A stretch of DNA of 64,000 nt from positions 152,834 through 216,833 of the forward strand of contig NZ_LPUY01000074.1 in assembly GCF_001518015.1 (NCBI RefSeq). The letters are read 5' to 3'. The stretch's first letter is position 1; each line of letters opens with the position of its first letter. Below the pieces are notes generated by a model. That model searched no databases. It worked only from the letters and a program-made list of their open reading frames with translations, and was not told the origin of the DNA. The stretch is from Tritonibacter horizontis. GTDB taxonomy: Bacteria; Pseudomonadota; Alphaproteobacteria; Rhodobacterales; Rhodobacteraceae. Below, one piece after another: positions 26,221 through 34,464 of the stretch. The position numbers were made by a program, and so were the translations under genes.

Positions 26221-26489
26221 CAGTAAAGCCCCACGATGCCAGTGGCGGTTGTCCCACTTGCAAGGATCCGGCGGGCGCGGACCGGATAGGGCACGCCCGG
26301 TTGCAGCGCGGGCAAGGTGGTGGTGCTGCCGTCCTTCATGATCACCGCAAGATCGCCGGCGGTCGCAACCATGATCGCACGCGGAAGCACATTGAGATCT
26401 GCGCCGTCGTCAGGCACCACGTCAAACGCGCCGGTTGCGGGAGAGCCCAGGTCGGAACTGAAGCTGGAGAAGTGATCTGTCGCAGGCAT
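26220..26489 (-). CDS. Candidate GTA head-spike base protein (RCAP_rcc01079/GhsA-like)
   Basis: An 89-residue protein, first gene of a two-gene operon. It starts 'MPATDHFSSFSSDLGSPATG' and has the repeated beta pattern 'PRAIMVATAGDLAVIMKDG', 'LPALQPGVPYPVRARRILAS' and a closing 'GTTATGIVGLY'. I recognise this as the pattern of the small spike base proteins of the Rhodobacter gene transfer agent (ghsA). In R. capsulatus these genes lie apart from the main GTA cluster, as would be so here. The start has an AAGGA site six bases upstream. No signal peptide or membrane segment is present, as expected for a virion part. The recognition is from memory and needs a profile search. Confidence 0.65.
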   Translation of the reverse strand: MPATDHFSSFSSDLGSPATGAFDVVPDDGADLNVLPRAIMVATAGDLAVIMKDGSTTTLPALQPGVPYPVRARRILASGTTATGIVGLY

Positions 26490-26798
26490 TTTATATCCTT
26501 TTCAGCAGCGCTGTATGGTTCGGGATTTAATGCGGCTGACTGTGACAGAGGGGGCTTGAGATGTGGTCTCCTGGAGGGGCGCTGTCTTTACCTTTGCGCA
26601 AGAAAGGCAGCTCTGTTCGGCGATTTCTCACCGTGGTGAGCCCACTGGGTGAGGATTCAAAACGGCGTGTACCGTATTGAAAACGTGCACCATCTATCGG
26701 ATCACTCAGGTGGATAAACCAAAAAAAACCGCGCGGCCTGGCCCGGATTGGGGGCGCAGGCTGCACGGGGTTTGGTGTTGCGCTGGCGGCGATGGTGC
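26490..26798. promoter_or_regulatory. Upstream region of the spike-like operon
   Basis: This 309-base gap contains no gene. It includes an inverted repeat CTCACC-GT-GGTGAG (26627-26640), a possible operator, about 140 bases before the spike-base start. An A8 run at 26721-26728 gives a T8 run on the minus strand that may end the enoyl-CoA hydratase transcript, although I see no clean stem in front of it. I found no full CtrA site (TTAA-N7-TTAA). Confidence 0.35.
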
Positions 26799-27509
26799 CT
26801 AACCTGCCAATCGCGATCCTGTCGCTTGCGGCATCAACGCGCCGTCAAGCAGGGATTCGATGCGGGCAATGCAGTCCGCCCGCAGGTCGCGTTTGATCGC
26901 GGCATAGGCCTCCTGCGGCAGCGCCGCCAGTTTGCGGGCTTCCTTCAGCGCATAGCCATGCAGATCCTGCAAATCATCCGCGATGATTTCGATGAACTGC
27001 GCGTTGCGCGCGGCAATCGGCCCCAGCCGTTGCCCCGTCAACATCAACCGGCGCTGGGTATTGGTGTCGAGCACGGCGCGCGCGATCTCCATCAGGGCAA
27101 CGGGAAAGACTTTTCCCTGCTGCACTTCGATCATTTCAAAAGCGCCGCGCGCATGGGACACCCGCAGATCGCTGGCCAGGATAAAGAACATGCCCGCCCC
27201 GGAGCTCAGCCCCAGCGTGGCCACAACCACCGGTTTTGGACAGGCATAAAGCGCCAGAAAGGCGCCGTTCAGCTCGGCCGCGATACTGTCCGGCTCTTCG
27301 ATCTCGGGGTCGATCCCGACCGAAAAATCCTTGAACGGGCTGGTCAGCAGGATTGACCGAACTTCAGGGTCAGCACTTAACGCTCTGATCTCATGTTCGA
27401 AGTCGCGCAAAAAATCGCCCGACAGGCGATTGTCCGGTGCCCGCCCCAATTGCAGTTCGACGACTCCATCGCCGTGCGTTCGGCGGTTAAGCCATTCGTC
27501 GCGTTCCAT
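26799..27509 (-). CDS. Enoyl-CoA hydratase/isomerase family protein
   Basis: A crotonase-fold protein of 236 residues. It shows the acyl-CoA binding turn 'GLSSGAGMFFILASDLRVSH' (oxyanion-hole region) and the trailing 'MEIARAVLDTNTQRRLMLTG'. The usual first catalytic Glu position in the 'A-x-F-x-x-x-E' block is changed here to 'ARGAFEMIEVQQGKVFP', so Glu may be kept but shifted; the exact reaction cannot be told. Near the N terminus 'NRLSGDFLRDFEHEIRAL' is family-like. It is the last gene of a nitronate monooxygenase and kinase group, 132 bases after the kinase stop, probably in fatty or organic acyl-CoA metabolism. The start at 27509 has a GGGGGC site just upstream. Confidence 0.8.
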   Translation of the reverse strand: MERDEWLNRRTHGDGVVELQLGRAPDNRLSGDFLRDFEHEIRALSADPEVRSILLTSPFKDFSVGIDPEIEEPDSIAAELNGAFLALYACPKPVVVATLGLSSGAGMFFILASDLRVSHARGAFEMIEVQQGKVFPVALMEIARAVLDTNTQRRLMLTGQRLGPIAARNAQFIEIIADDLQDLHGYALKEARKLAALPQEAYAAIKRDLRADCIARIESLLDGALMPQATGSRLAG

Positions 27510-27641
27510 AATGCCCCCAGGTTCCCAATAGAATGATGCACCAGGCCGCAGCACATCTGTCTGGTCCGACTTTGGGGGCGGTTCTTTGCCAATGTGTTAC
27601 CACGGCCTGTGAAACCATTTTGAATTGTAAAGGTTTCGCCG

Positions 27642-28679
27642 CTAGACGCCGGAGTCGTCCAGCGCCTGAAGCCCCGCCTGGGCAAAGCTCGGCACGTATC
27701 CGCCCAGCGTCATGGCCCGGTCCGGGTTGGAGGCATTTCCATCGAGCGCGCGTTTAAGAACGCCCTGCAAGATCGCGGCCATGCGAAAGAAACTGAACCC
27801 GAGGTAGAACCCGAAGTTGTCAATTCCCGGCAGGCCACGGCGCTGACAATAGGCGTCGATAAAGGCCTGATCGGTCATCAGGCCTTCGGCTTGTCTGTCG
27901 ATCCCGGCCAGGCCGCGCCCATCGGTGCCGGGCGGCATCTGCCATTGCATGATGACCCCGGCAAGATCCGCATACGGGTGACCAATGGTCGAAAGCTCCC
28001 AATCAAGCACCGCACGGCAGTCCTGCCCATCCGGCGAAAAGATCATGTTGTCGATGCGAAAGTCGCCATGCACCAGCCGACGCTGGCCATCATCCGGTGG
28101 CAAGGCGGATCCCAGCGCCTGGATCAATCGATCCATTGCGGCGATGGTCCGGGTTTCAGAGGCGCGGTATTGCTTGGTCCAGCGCGCCAGCTGGCGGGCG
28201 AAATAATCGCCGGGGGGACCGAAATCGCTCAGTCCGATCTGTTCAGGGTCCACCTCATGCAGCGCCGCGAGAACCCTGTTCATCTCATCAATCGGTGCGC
28301 GACGAGCCGCGACGGGCAGCTTCGGCAGGCGGGGGTCCGCGAAATTGCGCCCCGCCACATGGTCCATGATGTAGAAGGCGGCACCGATCACATCGTCGTC
28401 CTCGCAGAGCAGATGCATCCGTGGAACCTGCACACCACTTTGCTGAAGGGCGGATTGCACGCGAAACTCCCGGTCAACCGCATGTGCGGATTTCAGGAGG
28501 TTTCCCAATGGCTTGCGGCGAAGAACATATCTATGTTCGCCGGCGTCCAACAGATAGGTCGGGTTGGACTGACCCATGGCAAATTTTTCAACCCGCAGGG
28601 TCCCGTCAAACCCCGGCAGCCGGCCGGCAACAAAGTCGGCCACCTTCGCGATATCAATATCGCTCGCCGGGCTGGTCAT
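27642..28679 (-). CDS. APH-type phosphotransferase family protein (acyl-CoA associated)
   Basis: A 345-residue kinase-fold protein. 'KFAMGQSNPTYLLDAGEHRYVLRRKP' in parts is the nucleotide loop and first Lys/Arg strand. 'RLVHGDFRIDNMIFS' is the catalytic loop with Asp and Asn, and 'AVLDWELSTIGHPYADLAG' holds the magnesium-binding Asp. This branch is named for aminoglycoside phosphotransferases but resembles the kinase domain of ACAD10/11, which act on 4-hydroxy acids bound as acyl-CoA. That reading fits its place next to an enoyl-CoA hydratase, so antibiotic resistance is unlikely. Its start overlaps the stop of the nitronate monooxygenase gene by four bases. Confidence 0.85.
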   Translation of the reverse strand: MTSPASDIDIAKVADFVAGRLPGFDGTLRVEKFAMGQSNPTYLLDAGEHRYVLRRKPLGNLLKSAHAVDREFRVQSALQQSGVQVPRMHLLCEDDDVIGAAFYIMDHVAGRNFADPRLPKLPVAARRAPIDEMNRVLAALHEVDPEQIGLSDFGPPGDYFARQLARWTKQYRASETRTIAAMDRLIQALGSALPPDDGQRRLVHGDFRIDNMIFSPDGQDCRAVLDWELSTIGHPYADLAGVIMQWQMPPGTDGRGLAGIDRQAEGLMTDQAFIDAYCQRRGLPGIDNFGFYLGFSFFRMAAILQGVLKRALDGNASNPDRAMTLGGYVPSFAQAGLQALDDSGV

Positions 28680-29686
28680 GATTGAAACGCGCGACGGACA
28701 GACTGGCCTGCCACCGCGTATTCTGACGCGATCCGGTCCACCAGCGCGGCGGCGGTGGTCAGGGATTTAACGGCACCGATGCCCTGTCCCGATCCCCAGA
28801 TCTCCTTCCAGGCTTTTGGCTTTTCCCGATCCCCGCCGAAATTCATCGTGGCGGCATCTGCCGTTGGCAAATTCTCCGGGTCCATGCCGGCCTGGCGAAC
28901 GGACTGCTTGAGGTAGTTTCCCCAGACCCCTGTAAAGAGGGAGGAATAGACGATTTCTTCGGCGGAGCCATCTACGATCATCTGTTTGTATTCGGCAGGC
29001 GCGTTGGCCTCTTGCGTGGCGATGAAGGGGGATCCCATATAGCCGAAATCCGCCCCCAGAGCGCGCGCGGCGAGCAAGGCCCGACCGCTGGCAATGGCCC
29101 CCGACAGCGCCAGGGGACCATCGAACCATTCGCGGATCTCCTGGATCAGGGCAAAGGGCGATTGCTGGCCAGCATGCCCACCGGCGCCGGCCGCAACGGC
29201 GATTAGCCCATCGGCGCCTTTTTCAATCGCTTTCCGGGCGAAGGTATTGTTGATTACGTCGTGTAGTACAATGCCACCACAGGCATGTGCGGCCTCATTC
29301 ACCTCGGGGCGGGCACCGAGAGAGGTGATCCAGATTGGAACTTTCCAGCGTTGGCAGATCTCAAGATCGCGCTCGAGACGGGCATTCGACCGGTGTACGA
29401 TCTGGTTGACCGCAAAGGGGGCGGCCGGAGCATCGGGGTTGGCCTGGTTGTGACGGTCCAGAGCTTCGGTGATTTCTTTCAACCAAAGCTCCAGCCGCGG
29501 CGGCTCACCGGTCTCCTCGCGGGCGTTCAGGGCGGGAAAAGAACCGACGATCCCGGCCTTGCATTGCGCAATCACAAGCGCAGGGGTGGAGATGATGAAC
29601 AACGGTGCACCGATCAGGGGCAAGCGGAGCCGCTGCAGGGCGTCCGGCAACGTCCTGCCGTCCGTCAAACCGGTATATTCGTTCAT
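28676..29686 (-). CDS. Nitronate monooxygenase (2-nitropropane dioxygenase family)
   Basis: An FMN-dependent TIM-barrel enzyme of 336 residues that oxidises alkyl nitronates such as propionate 3-nitronate, or acts on related substrates. 'LPLIGAPLFIISTPALVIAQ' starts the barrel. 'GLIAVAAGAGGHAGQQSPFA' holds the likely catalytic His, and 'ALGADFGYMGSPFIAT' and 'GSGQGIGAV' bind FMN phosphate. A GGAGGG site about ten bases upstream and the family start 'MNEYTGLTDGRTLPD' put the start at 29686 instead of 29773. First gene of a three-gene operon with a kinase and an enoyl-CoA hydratase. Confidence 0.88.
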   Translation of the reverse strand: MNEYTGLTDGRTLPDALQRLRLPLIGAPLFIISTPALVIAQCKAGIVGSFPALNAREETGEPPRLELWLKEITEALDRHNQANPDAPAAPFAVNQIVHRSNARLERDLEICQRWKVPIWITSLGARPEVNEAAHACGGIVLHDVINNTFARKAIEKGADGLIAVAAGAGGHAGQQSPFALIQEIREWFDGPLALSGAIASGRALLAARALGADFGYMGSPFIATQEANAPAEYKQMIVDGSAEEIVYSSLFTGVWGNYLKQSVRQAGMDPENLPTADAATMNFGGDREKPKAWKEIWGSGQGIGAVKSLTTAAALVDRIASEYAVAGQSVRRAFQS

Positions 29687-30073
29687 TTTCAATTCCCTCC
29701 AACGCGTTGTGAAAGCGCCCTGCGCAGGGCAAAGGCCAAGGCCAGCCGCTTCCTCTTGCCACGAAGATGGCATTTCGGTCTGCTTCGTACAACGGATGCT
29801 GTGCCGTCACGACATCACGTCACATTGCTTACAGGCGCGGTTTCGCAGCCAAAATACGCCGCAGTCTTCACGGCGCCAGTTTTTCTGGTCGGTTTCACGG
29901 GTTTATCACGCTGCCGACTGGCGTGCAGACACAGCACGGTGGCAAGCTTGTTTCAGGTTGCCGCTATTGTACCCGGGCCCCAAGGGGCGCAATAAGGCTG
30001 ACAGATGGATCTGGCGACAGCGGGTCCACAGCCAACCGCTCTGCCGGGCAGGGCAACCAGAGAAGGACAACAG
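29687..30073. other. Divergent intergenic region before aroQ
   Basis: About 390 bases without a convincing gene. It contains a perfect 14-bp palindrome GCCCTGCGCAGGGC at 29717-29730, 31 bases upstream of the nitronate monooxygenase start, which could be an operator or chance in GC-rich DNA. The promoter of aroQ-luxR must lie here, but I cannot assign it. Confidence 0.35.
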
Positions 30074-30523
30074 ATGACGAGCATTTTGATCCTCAACGGA
30101 CCGAACCTGAATTTGCTGGGCACGCGCCAGCCGGAGGTTTATGGCCGTGAAACCCTGGCGATGGTCGAAGAGAAATGTCAGCGCCACGGAACCTCCGCCG
30201 GGGTCGAGATCACATGCCTGCAGTCGAACCATGAAGGTGTGTTGTTGGATGCAATCCACGCGGCAAAGGGCCGCCATGATGGGATCATTCTGAACGCTGG
30301 CGCCTTCACCCATAGTTCGGTGGCATTGATGGATGCGATCTATTCGGTCGAAGTGCCGACGATCGAGGTGCATCTGTCAAATATCCACGCGCGCGAGAGT
30401 TTTCGCCAAACCTCCTATATCTCCAAGGCGGTGATCGGCCAGATTTGCGGCTTTGGCTCCTTTGGCTACCTGATGGCGATTGATGCGCTGATCGAACGGT
30501 TCAAGGGTGGCAGTGACGAATGA
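30074..30523 (+). CDS. aroQ: Type II 3-dehydroquinate dehydratase
   Basis: A cytoplasmic enzyme of 149 residues that interconverts 3-dehydroquinate and 3-dehydroshikimate; it forms dodecamers. It has the type II features: 'ILNGPNLNLLGTRQPEVYG' with the catalytic Tyr, 'CLQSNHEGVLLDAIH', 'IILNAGAFTHSSVALMDAI' and 'IEVHLSNIHARESFR' with the catalytic His and Arg. An AGAAGGA site six bases before 30074 sets the start. It serves amino-acid synthesis and could also join the quinate route encoded 5 kb upstream. Its stop codon overlaps the start of a luxR-type gene, which is unusual. Confidence 0.96.
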   Translation: MTSILILNGPNLNLLGTRQPEVYGRETLAMVEEKCQRHGTSAGVEITCLQSNHEGVLLDAIHAAKGRHDGIILNAGAFTHSSVALMDAIYSVEVPTIEVHLSNIHARESFRQTSYISKAVIGQICGFGSFGYLMAIDALIERFKGGSDE

Positions 30524-31275
30524 AGGTCGCGGAGTATCTCCATCGGGTGACACAGTTCAGGTCCATCGCTGATTTGTGGGGCGCTCATGTCGCACAAATG
30601 GGGCGGTATGGATTTGACCGTCTCCTTTATGGATATACTCTCTTCAAGACCGAGACCTCGCTTGGCGATCCGGACGATTTTGTCGTGCTCAGCAATCATA
30701 GTCCTGAGTATCTCAAGGGGTATATCTCGGACGGGCTGTATTCGGATGCGCCGATGTTGCGATGGGCGCTCGACAATGAGGGCGTTGCCAGTTGGCGTAT
30801 TGCCCAGGACATGGCCGCGCAGGGTCTGCTGGACCCGCGCGCGCAAGCCACCTTTGATTTCAATATGCGCATGGGGGTCCGGGCGGGCTATACCATCAGC
30901 TTTCATTCCGCCACCCAACGGTTCAAGGGGGCGATTGCCCTCGCCGCGCGACCGGAATCGAGCCAGGACGCGGTGGAGGACATCTGGGCAGAGCACGGCC
31001 AGGACATCGTTCTGATGAACAATGTGGCACATCTTAAAATTCTCACCCTGCCCTACGAAGCTCCGAATCGGGTCCTGACAAAGCGGCAACGAGAGGTGTT
31101 GCAGTGGGTCGGAGATGGAAAAACCATTCAGGACATCGCGCTTTTGATGGGGTTGACCAACGCCACCATCGAAAAGCACCTGCGGTTGGCGCGCGCGAAT
31201 TTGTCAGTAGAAACAACAGCTCAAGCTGTTCTGAAGGCCTCGCTTCACAATCAGATGTACTCGGTCGGTGGCTAG
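30520..31275 (+). CDS. LuxR-type regulator with autoinducer-binding domain (LuxR solo)
   Basis: A regulator of 251 residues. The N-terminal autoinducer-binding domain spans about 15-165 and keeps 'GYTLFK', 'YISDGLYSDAPMLRWA' (Tyr, Asp and Trp of the acyl-homoserine-lactone pocket) and 'GVRAGYTISFHS'. The C-terminal LuxR helix-turn-helix is about 185-245: 'LTKRQREVLQWVGDGKTIQD', 'LMGLTNATIEKHLRLARANL'. No luxI synthase gene is adjacent, so it is a solo or is paired with a distant synthase. Its ATG overlaps the aroQ stop (ATGA), so the two are probably co-translated. It may respond to acyl-homoserine lactones or, as for some roseobacter solos, other molecules. Confidence 0.9.
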   Translation: MKVAEYLHRVTQFRSIADLWGAHVAQMGRYGFDRLLYGYTLFKTETSLGDPDDFVVLSNHSPEYLKGYISDGLYSDAPMLRWALDNEGVASWRIAQDMAAQGLLDPRAQATFDFNMRMGVRAGYTISFHSATQRFKGAIALAARPESSQDAVEDIWAEHGQDIVLMNNVAHLKILTLPYEAPNRVLTKRQREVLQWVGDGKTIQDIALLMGLTNATIEKHLRLARANLSVETTAQAVLKASLHNQMYSVGG

Positions 31276-31659
31276 GTTTTTGCCGCCCGACAAGACACTG
31301 AGAAAAGTGAAAAACCGTAGATTTTTTGTTAAGGTTTTATGATGCTGCACTTGCAGCAGGTATGGAAATCAGGACTATTCTTACGAGCGTAAAACTGGCA
31401 TAATGAAAATGTTCCGTGAGTGGTGGCTTGGCCTGGGAACATTGGGGACTGACCCCTGTAATTGCAGGGCTCTCTGACCTGTTCGGTCGTTGGCGTGTAT
31501 TGATCCGCGTCAGCGATCGGCCTTAAACCTCTGATATATCGTTGTGAATAGTCCAACCACTCGGCGCGTGCCGTCGCATTTCCGCATGGGCCGCCGTGCT
31601 GCGCGCTGCCCTTTGGGCGGCGCAGTGTTTTATTTTGCAGAACCGCGCCACAGCTTAAC
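31276..31659. other. Gene-free region after luxR
   Basis: About 380 bases without a credible gene. An inverted repeat TGCTGCA-CT-TGCAGCA (31343-31358) lies 67 bases past the luxR stop, and two very short frames follow that I do not trust. The region is more AT-rich at its left end, which would suit a promoter or small RNA, but I see no terminator that would define one. Confidence 0.35.
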
Positions 31660-31660
31660 G

Positions 31661-31695
31661 AAAAAACCCTAGCGCGAACACTCGCGCCAGGGTTT
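31661..31695 (-). terminator. Terminator of rpsB-tsf
   Basis: AAACCCT (31664-31670) pairs with AGGGTTT (31689-31695), with an inner GCGCGA/TCGCGC stem. The A run 31661-31666 gives a T-run on the minus strand. It lies 28 bases past the tsf stop codon. Confidence 0.85.
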
Positions 31696-31723
31696 CGTCG
31701 ATCCGGAAAGCAGTGAGGGCGGA

Positions 31724-32599
31724 TTAGCCCTTCGCGGCTTTCGCAACTTCTGCGGCGAAGTCTTCTTTTTCGACTTCGATGCCTTCGCCAACTTCGACGC
31801 GCGCAAAACCGGTGATGGTCGCGCCCTCTTCGGTTGCTGCGGCTTGGACTGTCAGGTCCGGGTTCACCACGAACTGCTGGTTCAGCAGGGTGGATTCCGC
31901 GACGAATTTTTTCATCCGGCCAACGATCATCTTCTCGATCACCTGCTCGGGCTTGCCGGACTCACGTGCGATATCCATCTGCACCTGACGCTCTTTTTCC
32001 ACCAGCGCGGGATCCATGTCGTCTTCGGACAGGGCGGCGGGGTTCACAGCGGCGATATGCATGGCGATCTGTTTGCCAATCGCTTCGTTGCCACCGGTCA
32101 GAGCGACCAGAACACCGATTTTGCCCATGCCTTCTGCGGCGGCGTTGTGCACGTAGGACACGACGGTCTCGCCTTCCAGCTTGACCATCCGGCGCAGGGT
32201 CATGTTTTCACCGATGGTGGCGATCTTGTCGGTCAGCGTGTCGGCGACTGTTTTGCCACCCAGGTCCGCCGCGGCCAGTGCCTCGACCGAGTCCACACCA
32301 AGCGCCGCTTGCGCAATGCTGCCAACCATGGCCTGGAAATCAGCGTTCTTGCCGACGAAATCGGTTTCGGAGTTGACTTCAACCGCGACGCCAGTGCCGC
32401 CATCGACAACGACAGCCACGAGGCCTTCTGCAGCGGTACGGCCGGATTTCTTGGCCGCTTTCGCCAGACCCTTGGTGCGCAGCCAGTCAACGGCGGCGTC
32501 CATGTCGCCATCGTTCTCTGTCAGTGCTTTCTTCGCGTCCATCATGCCTGCGCCGGTCATTTCGCGCAGTTCTTTTACCATTGCTGCCGTGATTGCCAT
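31724..32599 (-). CDS. tsf: Translation elongation factor Ts
   Basis: The guanine nucleotide exchange factor of EF-Tu, 291 residues, cytoplasmic. The N-terminal UBA-like domain has '[20 protein letters not shown]'. The core carries the 'ETDFVGKN' motif with the invariant Thr-Asp-Phe, then '[10 protein letters not shown]'-type strands ('[14 protein letters not shown]') and '[15 protein letters not shown]'. Length and order are standard. It follows rpsB by 81 bases with a hairpin between, as in most bacteria. Confidence 0.97.
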   Translation of the reverse strand: MAITAAMVKELREMTGAGMMDAKKALTENDGDMDAAVDWLRTKGLAKAAKKSGRTAAEGLVAVVVDGGTGVAVEVNSETDFVGKNADFQAMVGSIAQAALGVDSVEALAAADLGGKTVADTLTDKIATIGENMTLRRMVKLEGETVVSYVHNAAAEGMGKIGVLVALTGGNEAIGKQIAMHIAAVNPAALSEDDMDPALVEKERQVQMDIARESGKPEQVIEKMIVGRMKKFVAESTLLNQQFVVNPDLTVQAAATEEGATITGFARVEVGEGIEVEKEDFAAEVAKAAKG

Positions 32600-32630
32600 C
32601 TTTAGGCTCTCCTCAAGTCAAATGCGATTT

Positions 32631-32651
32631 GGGGCAGGTCTAACCTGCCCC
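32631..32651 (-). other. Intercistronic hairpin between rpsB and tsf
   Basis: GGGGCAGGT (32631-32639) and ACCTGCCCC (32643-32651) form a perfect 9-bp stem with a 3-base loop. No T-run follows on the minus strand. It probably works as an attenuator or RNA-processing element that sets the ratio of S2 to EF-Ts. Confidence 0.75.
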
Positions 32652-32680
32652 ACATGTCAAATCTATGACAGGCTGTCGGG

Positions 32681-33448
32681 TCAGGCCTGGGCTTCTTCAG
32701 CGACGGCTTCTTCGACGGGTGCCTCTTCCAGAGCACCAAGGTCAACGCCAGCGGCGCCCATCTGAGCGGTCATACCGTCCAGAGCGGCACGGGCCACCAG
32801 GTCACAGTAGAGCGTGATCGCGCGGGCGGCGTCGTCGTTGCCGGGGATGATGTAGTCTACACCATCGGGCGAGCAGTTGGTGTCAACAATTGCGACAACC
32901 GGGATGCCCAGCTTGTTGGCTTCGGCGATGGCGAGCGATTCTTTTTTCACGTCGATGACGAACAGCAGATCGGGAACGCCGCCCATGTCGCGGATACCGC
33001 CCAGGGATGCTTCGAGTTTCTGCTGGTCACGTTCCATGTGCAGGCGCTCTTTTTTGGTGAGACCTTCTGCACCGGTCACCATGCGCTCGTCGATTTCCTT
33101 CAGACGGTTGATCGACTGGGAAACGGTTTTCCAGTTGGTCAGCGTGCCGCCGAGCCAGCGGTGGTTCATGTAGTACTGCGCGGATTTCTCTGCTGCTTCG
33201 GCGATCGGGCCGGCGGCCTGACGCTTGGTGCCGACGAAGAGAACGCGGCCGCCTTTGGCGACGGTGTCACGGATCGCGGTCAGGGCCTGGTCCAGCATCG
33301 GAACAGTCTGCGTCAGGTCCATGATGTGGATGCCGTTGCGCGCGCCGTAGATGAACGGACCCATGCGGGGGTTCCAACGCTGCGTCTGGTGACCAAAGTG
33401 TACGCCAGCTTCCAGCAGCTGACGCATGGTGAACTCGGGAAGAGCCAT
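32681..33448 (-). CDS. rpsB: 30S ribosomal protein S2
   Basis: A ribosomal protein of 255 residues on the back of the 30S subunit. It starts '[20 protein letters not shown]' and has the S2 hallmarks '[19 protein letters not shown]', '[10 protein letters not shown]', '[16 protein letters not shown]' and '[19 protein letters not shown]'. The C-terminal tail is Glu/Ala-rich ('[15 protein letters not shown]'), common in alphaproteobacteria. First gene of the rpsB-tsf operon, with a good promoter about 125 bases upstream. Confidence 0.97.
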   Translation of the reverse strand: MALPEFTMRQLLEAGVHFGHQTQRWNPRMGPFIYGARNGIHIMDLTQTVPMLDQALTAIRDTVAKGGRVLFVGTKRQAAGPIAEAAEKSAQYYMNHRWLGGTLTNWKTVSQSINRLKEIDERMVTGAEGLTKKERLHMERDQQKLEASLGGIRDMGGVPDLLFVIDVKKESLAIAEANKLGIPVVAIVDTNCSPDGVDYIIPGNDDAARAITLYCDLVARAALDGMTAQMGAAGVDLGALEEAPVEEAVAEEAQA

Positions 33449-33572
33449 GCTATTCTATCCTTTTCCGGTTTCATCCTCGGCGGGGGTTCAGACGCAAATG
33501 CGGCCAACCGGCGGTGCGTCCGGGATGTCTCCCCGGAACGGACCAAACCCCGCCTGTGGGTTCGATGGCGCG

Positions 33573-33601
33573 CGTATAGGCCAGGTTTGCGGGCGGCGCA
33601 A
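33573..33601 (-). promoter_or_regulatory. Promoter of rpsB-tsf
   Basis: On the minus strand TTGCGC (33596-33601) and TATACG (33573-33578) are 17 bases apart, close to the housekeeping sigma consensus, about 125 bases before the rpsB start. Confidence 0.65.
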
Positions 33602-33615
33602 GCGCAAAAGAGCAG

Positions 33616-34464
33616 CTAGTCCGTGGCAACCGCGCCCTGACGCTGGCGGGTGTGGCCCATTCTGACCGTTTCCTCGCAATAGGCGGCAAGGGCCTTGCGG
33701 TTCTCGAACCGCGAAACCGCAACGGGCGGGTGGTAGGTGACATCCACCCGCCCCTGCGGTGAGGCCGCAAGCACCCTGAGGAAATGCGAGCCGAAATCCA
33801 TGTCGCCCCACCAGCCATAAAACCGGGGCTCGGCGCCGTTTGGCGCGTGAAATGCCACCGAAACCGGCTGAACCGACAGTTGATCGCGCAGGTCCGGTTC
33901 AAAGAGCGACGCAAAGAGCGTTGTTTTGAAGGGCAAAACCCGCAACCCATCCGTTGAGGTCCCTTCCGGGAAAAACAACAACCTGTGCCCCGCCTTGAGC
34001 CGTGCGCCAAATAGCGCTTTTTGTGCGCTGGCTTTTTTTCTGTCCCGCTCGATAAAGACCGTGCCGGTGGCGCGTGCCAGCCAGCCGATCCCCGGCCAGC
34101 CGGCCACTTCGGATTTGGACACGAAGTAGATCCTGCTTCGGGCGTTCAGTGCAAAAATATCCAGCCAGGAGCTGTGATTGGCCACGATGATCCCCGGCCC
34201 TGTCATCGGCCGTCCCGTCGAGGTGAACCGGATCCCCATCACCCGAAAGGCGTTGCGACAGACAAAGAGCGTCAGCCAGGGCGTTGCCGGTCGACGCGCG
34301 CCGCACAAGGGGCGTTCGACCAGCCGGGCAAGCAGCAGCAGGAGCAGACCGCCAAAGACCAGGATCGCCAGCAATAATCCGCGCAGCCCCACGCGCAGCC
34401 AGCCCCAGCCCGAGATCGTCACCGACTCCGGGGGCGTGTCGCTGTTCCAGCTGATGTTGTTCAT
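33616..34464 (-). CDS. olsA: Lyso-ornithine lipid O-acyltransferase (PlsC family)
   Basis: A membrane-bound acyltransferase of 282 residues. An N-terminal hydrophobic segment (about 24-48) anchors it. The PlsC motifs are 'VANHSSWLDIFAL' (HX4D), 'TGTVFIERDRKK', and 'LLFFPEGTSTDGLRVLPFK'. Its gene overlaps the preceding olsB by four bases, so it very likely adds the second acyl chain to lyso-ornithine lipid, as OlsA does. Some members also make phosphatidic acid, so a dual role is possible. Ornithine lipids are phosphorus-free membrane lipids common in roseobacters. Confidence 0.9.
   Translation of the reverse strand: MNNISWNSDTPPESVTISGWGWLRVGLRGLLLAILVFGGLLLLLLARLVERPLCGARRPATPWLTLFVCRNAFRVMGIRFTSTGRPMTGPGIIVANHSSWLDIFALNARSRIYFVSKSEVAGWPGIGWLARATGTVFIERDRKKASAQKALFGARLKAGHRLLFFPEGTSTDGLRVLPFKTTLFASLFEPDLRDQLSVQPVSVAFHAPNGAEPRFYGWWGDMDFGSHFLRVLAASPQGRVDVTYHPPVAVSRFENRKALAAYCEETVRMGHTRQRQGAVATD

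Noticed and set aside
27642..28679. Aminoglycoside resistance gene
   Set aside because: The kinase fold is of the ACAD10-like branch and is coupled to a nitronate monooxygenase gene near an enoyl-CoA hydratase, so a metabolic role is far more likely.
31329..31556. 75-residue minus-strand frame in the gap after luxR
   Set aside because: No ribosome site of note, no recognisable domain, and the gap looks non-coding in base usage.
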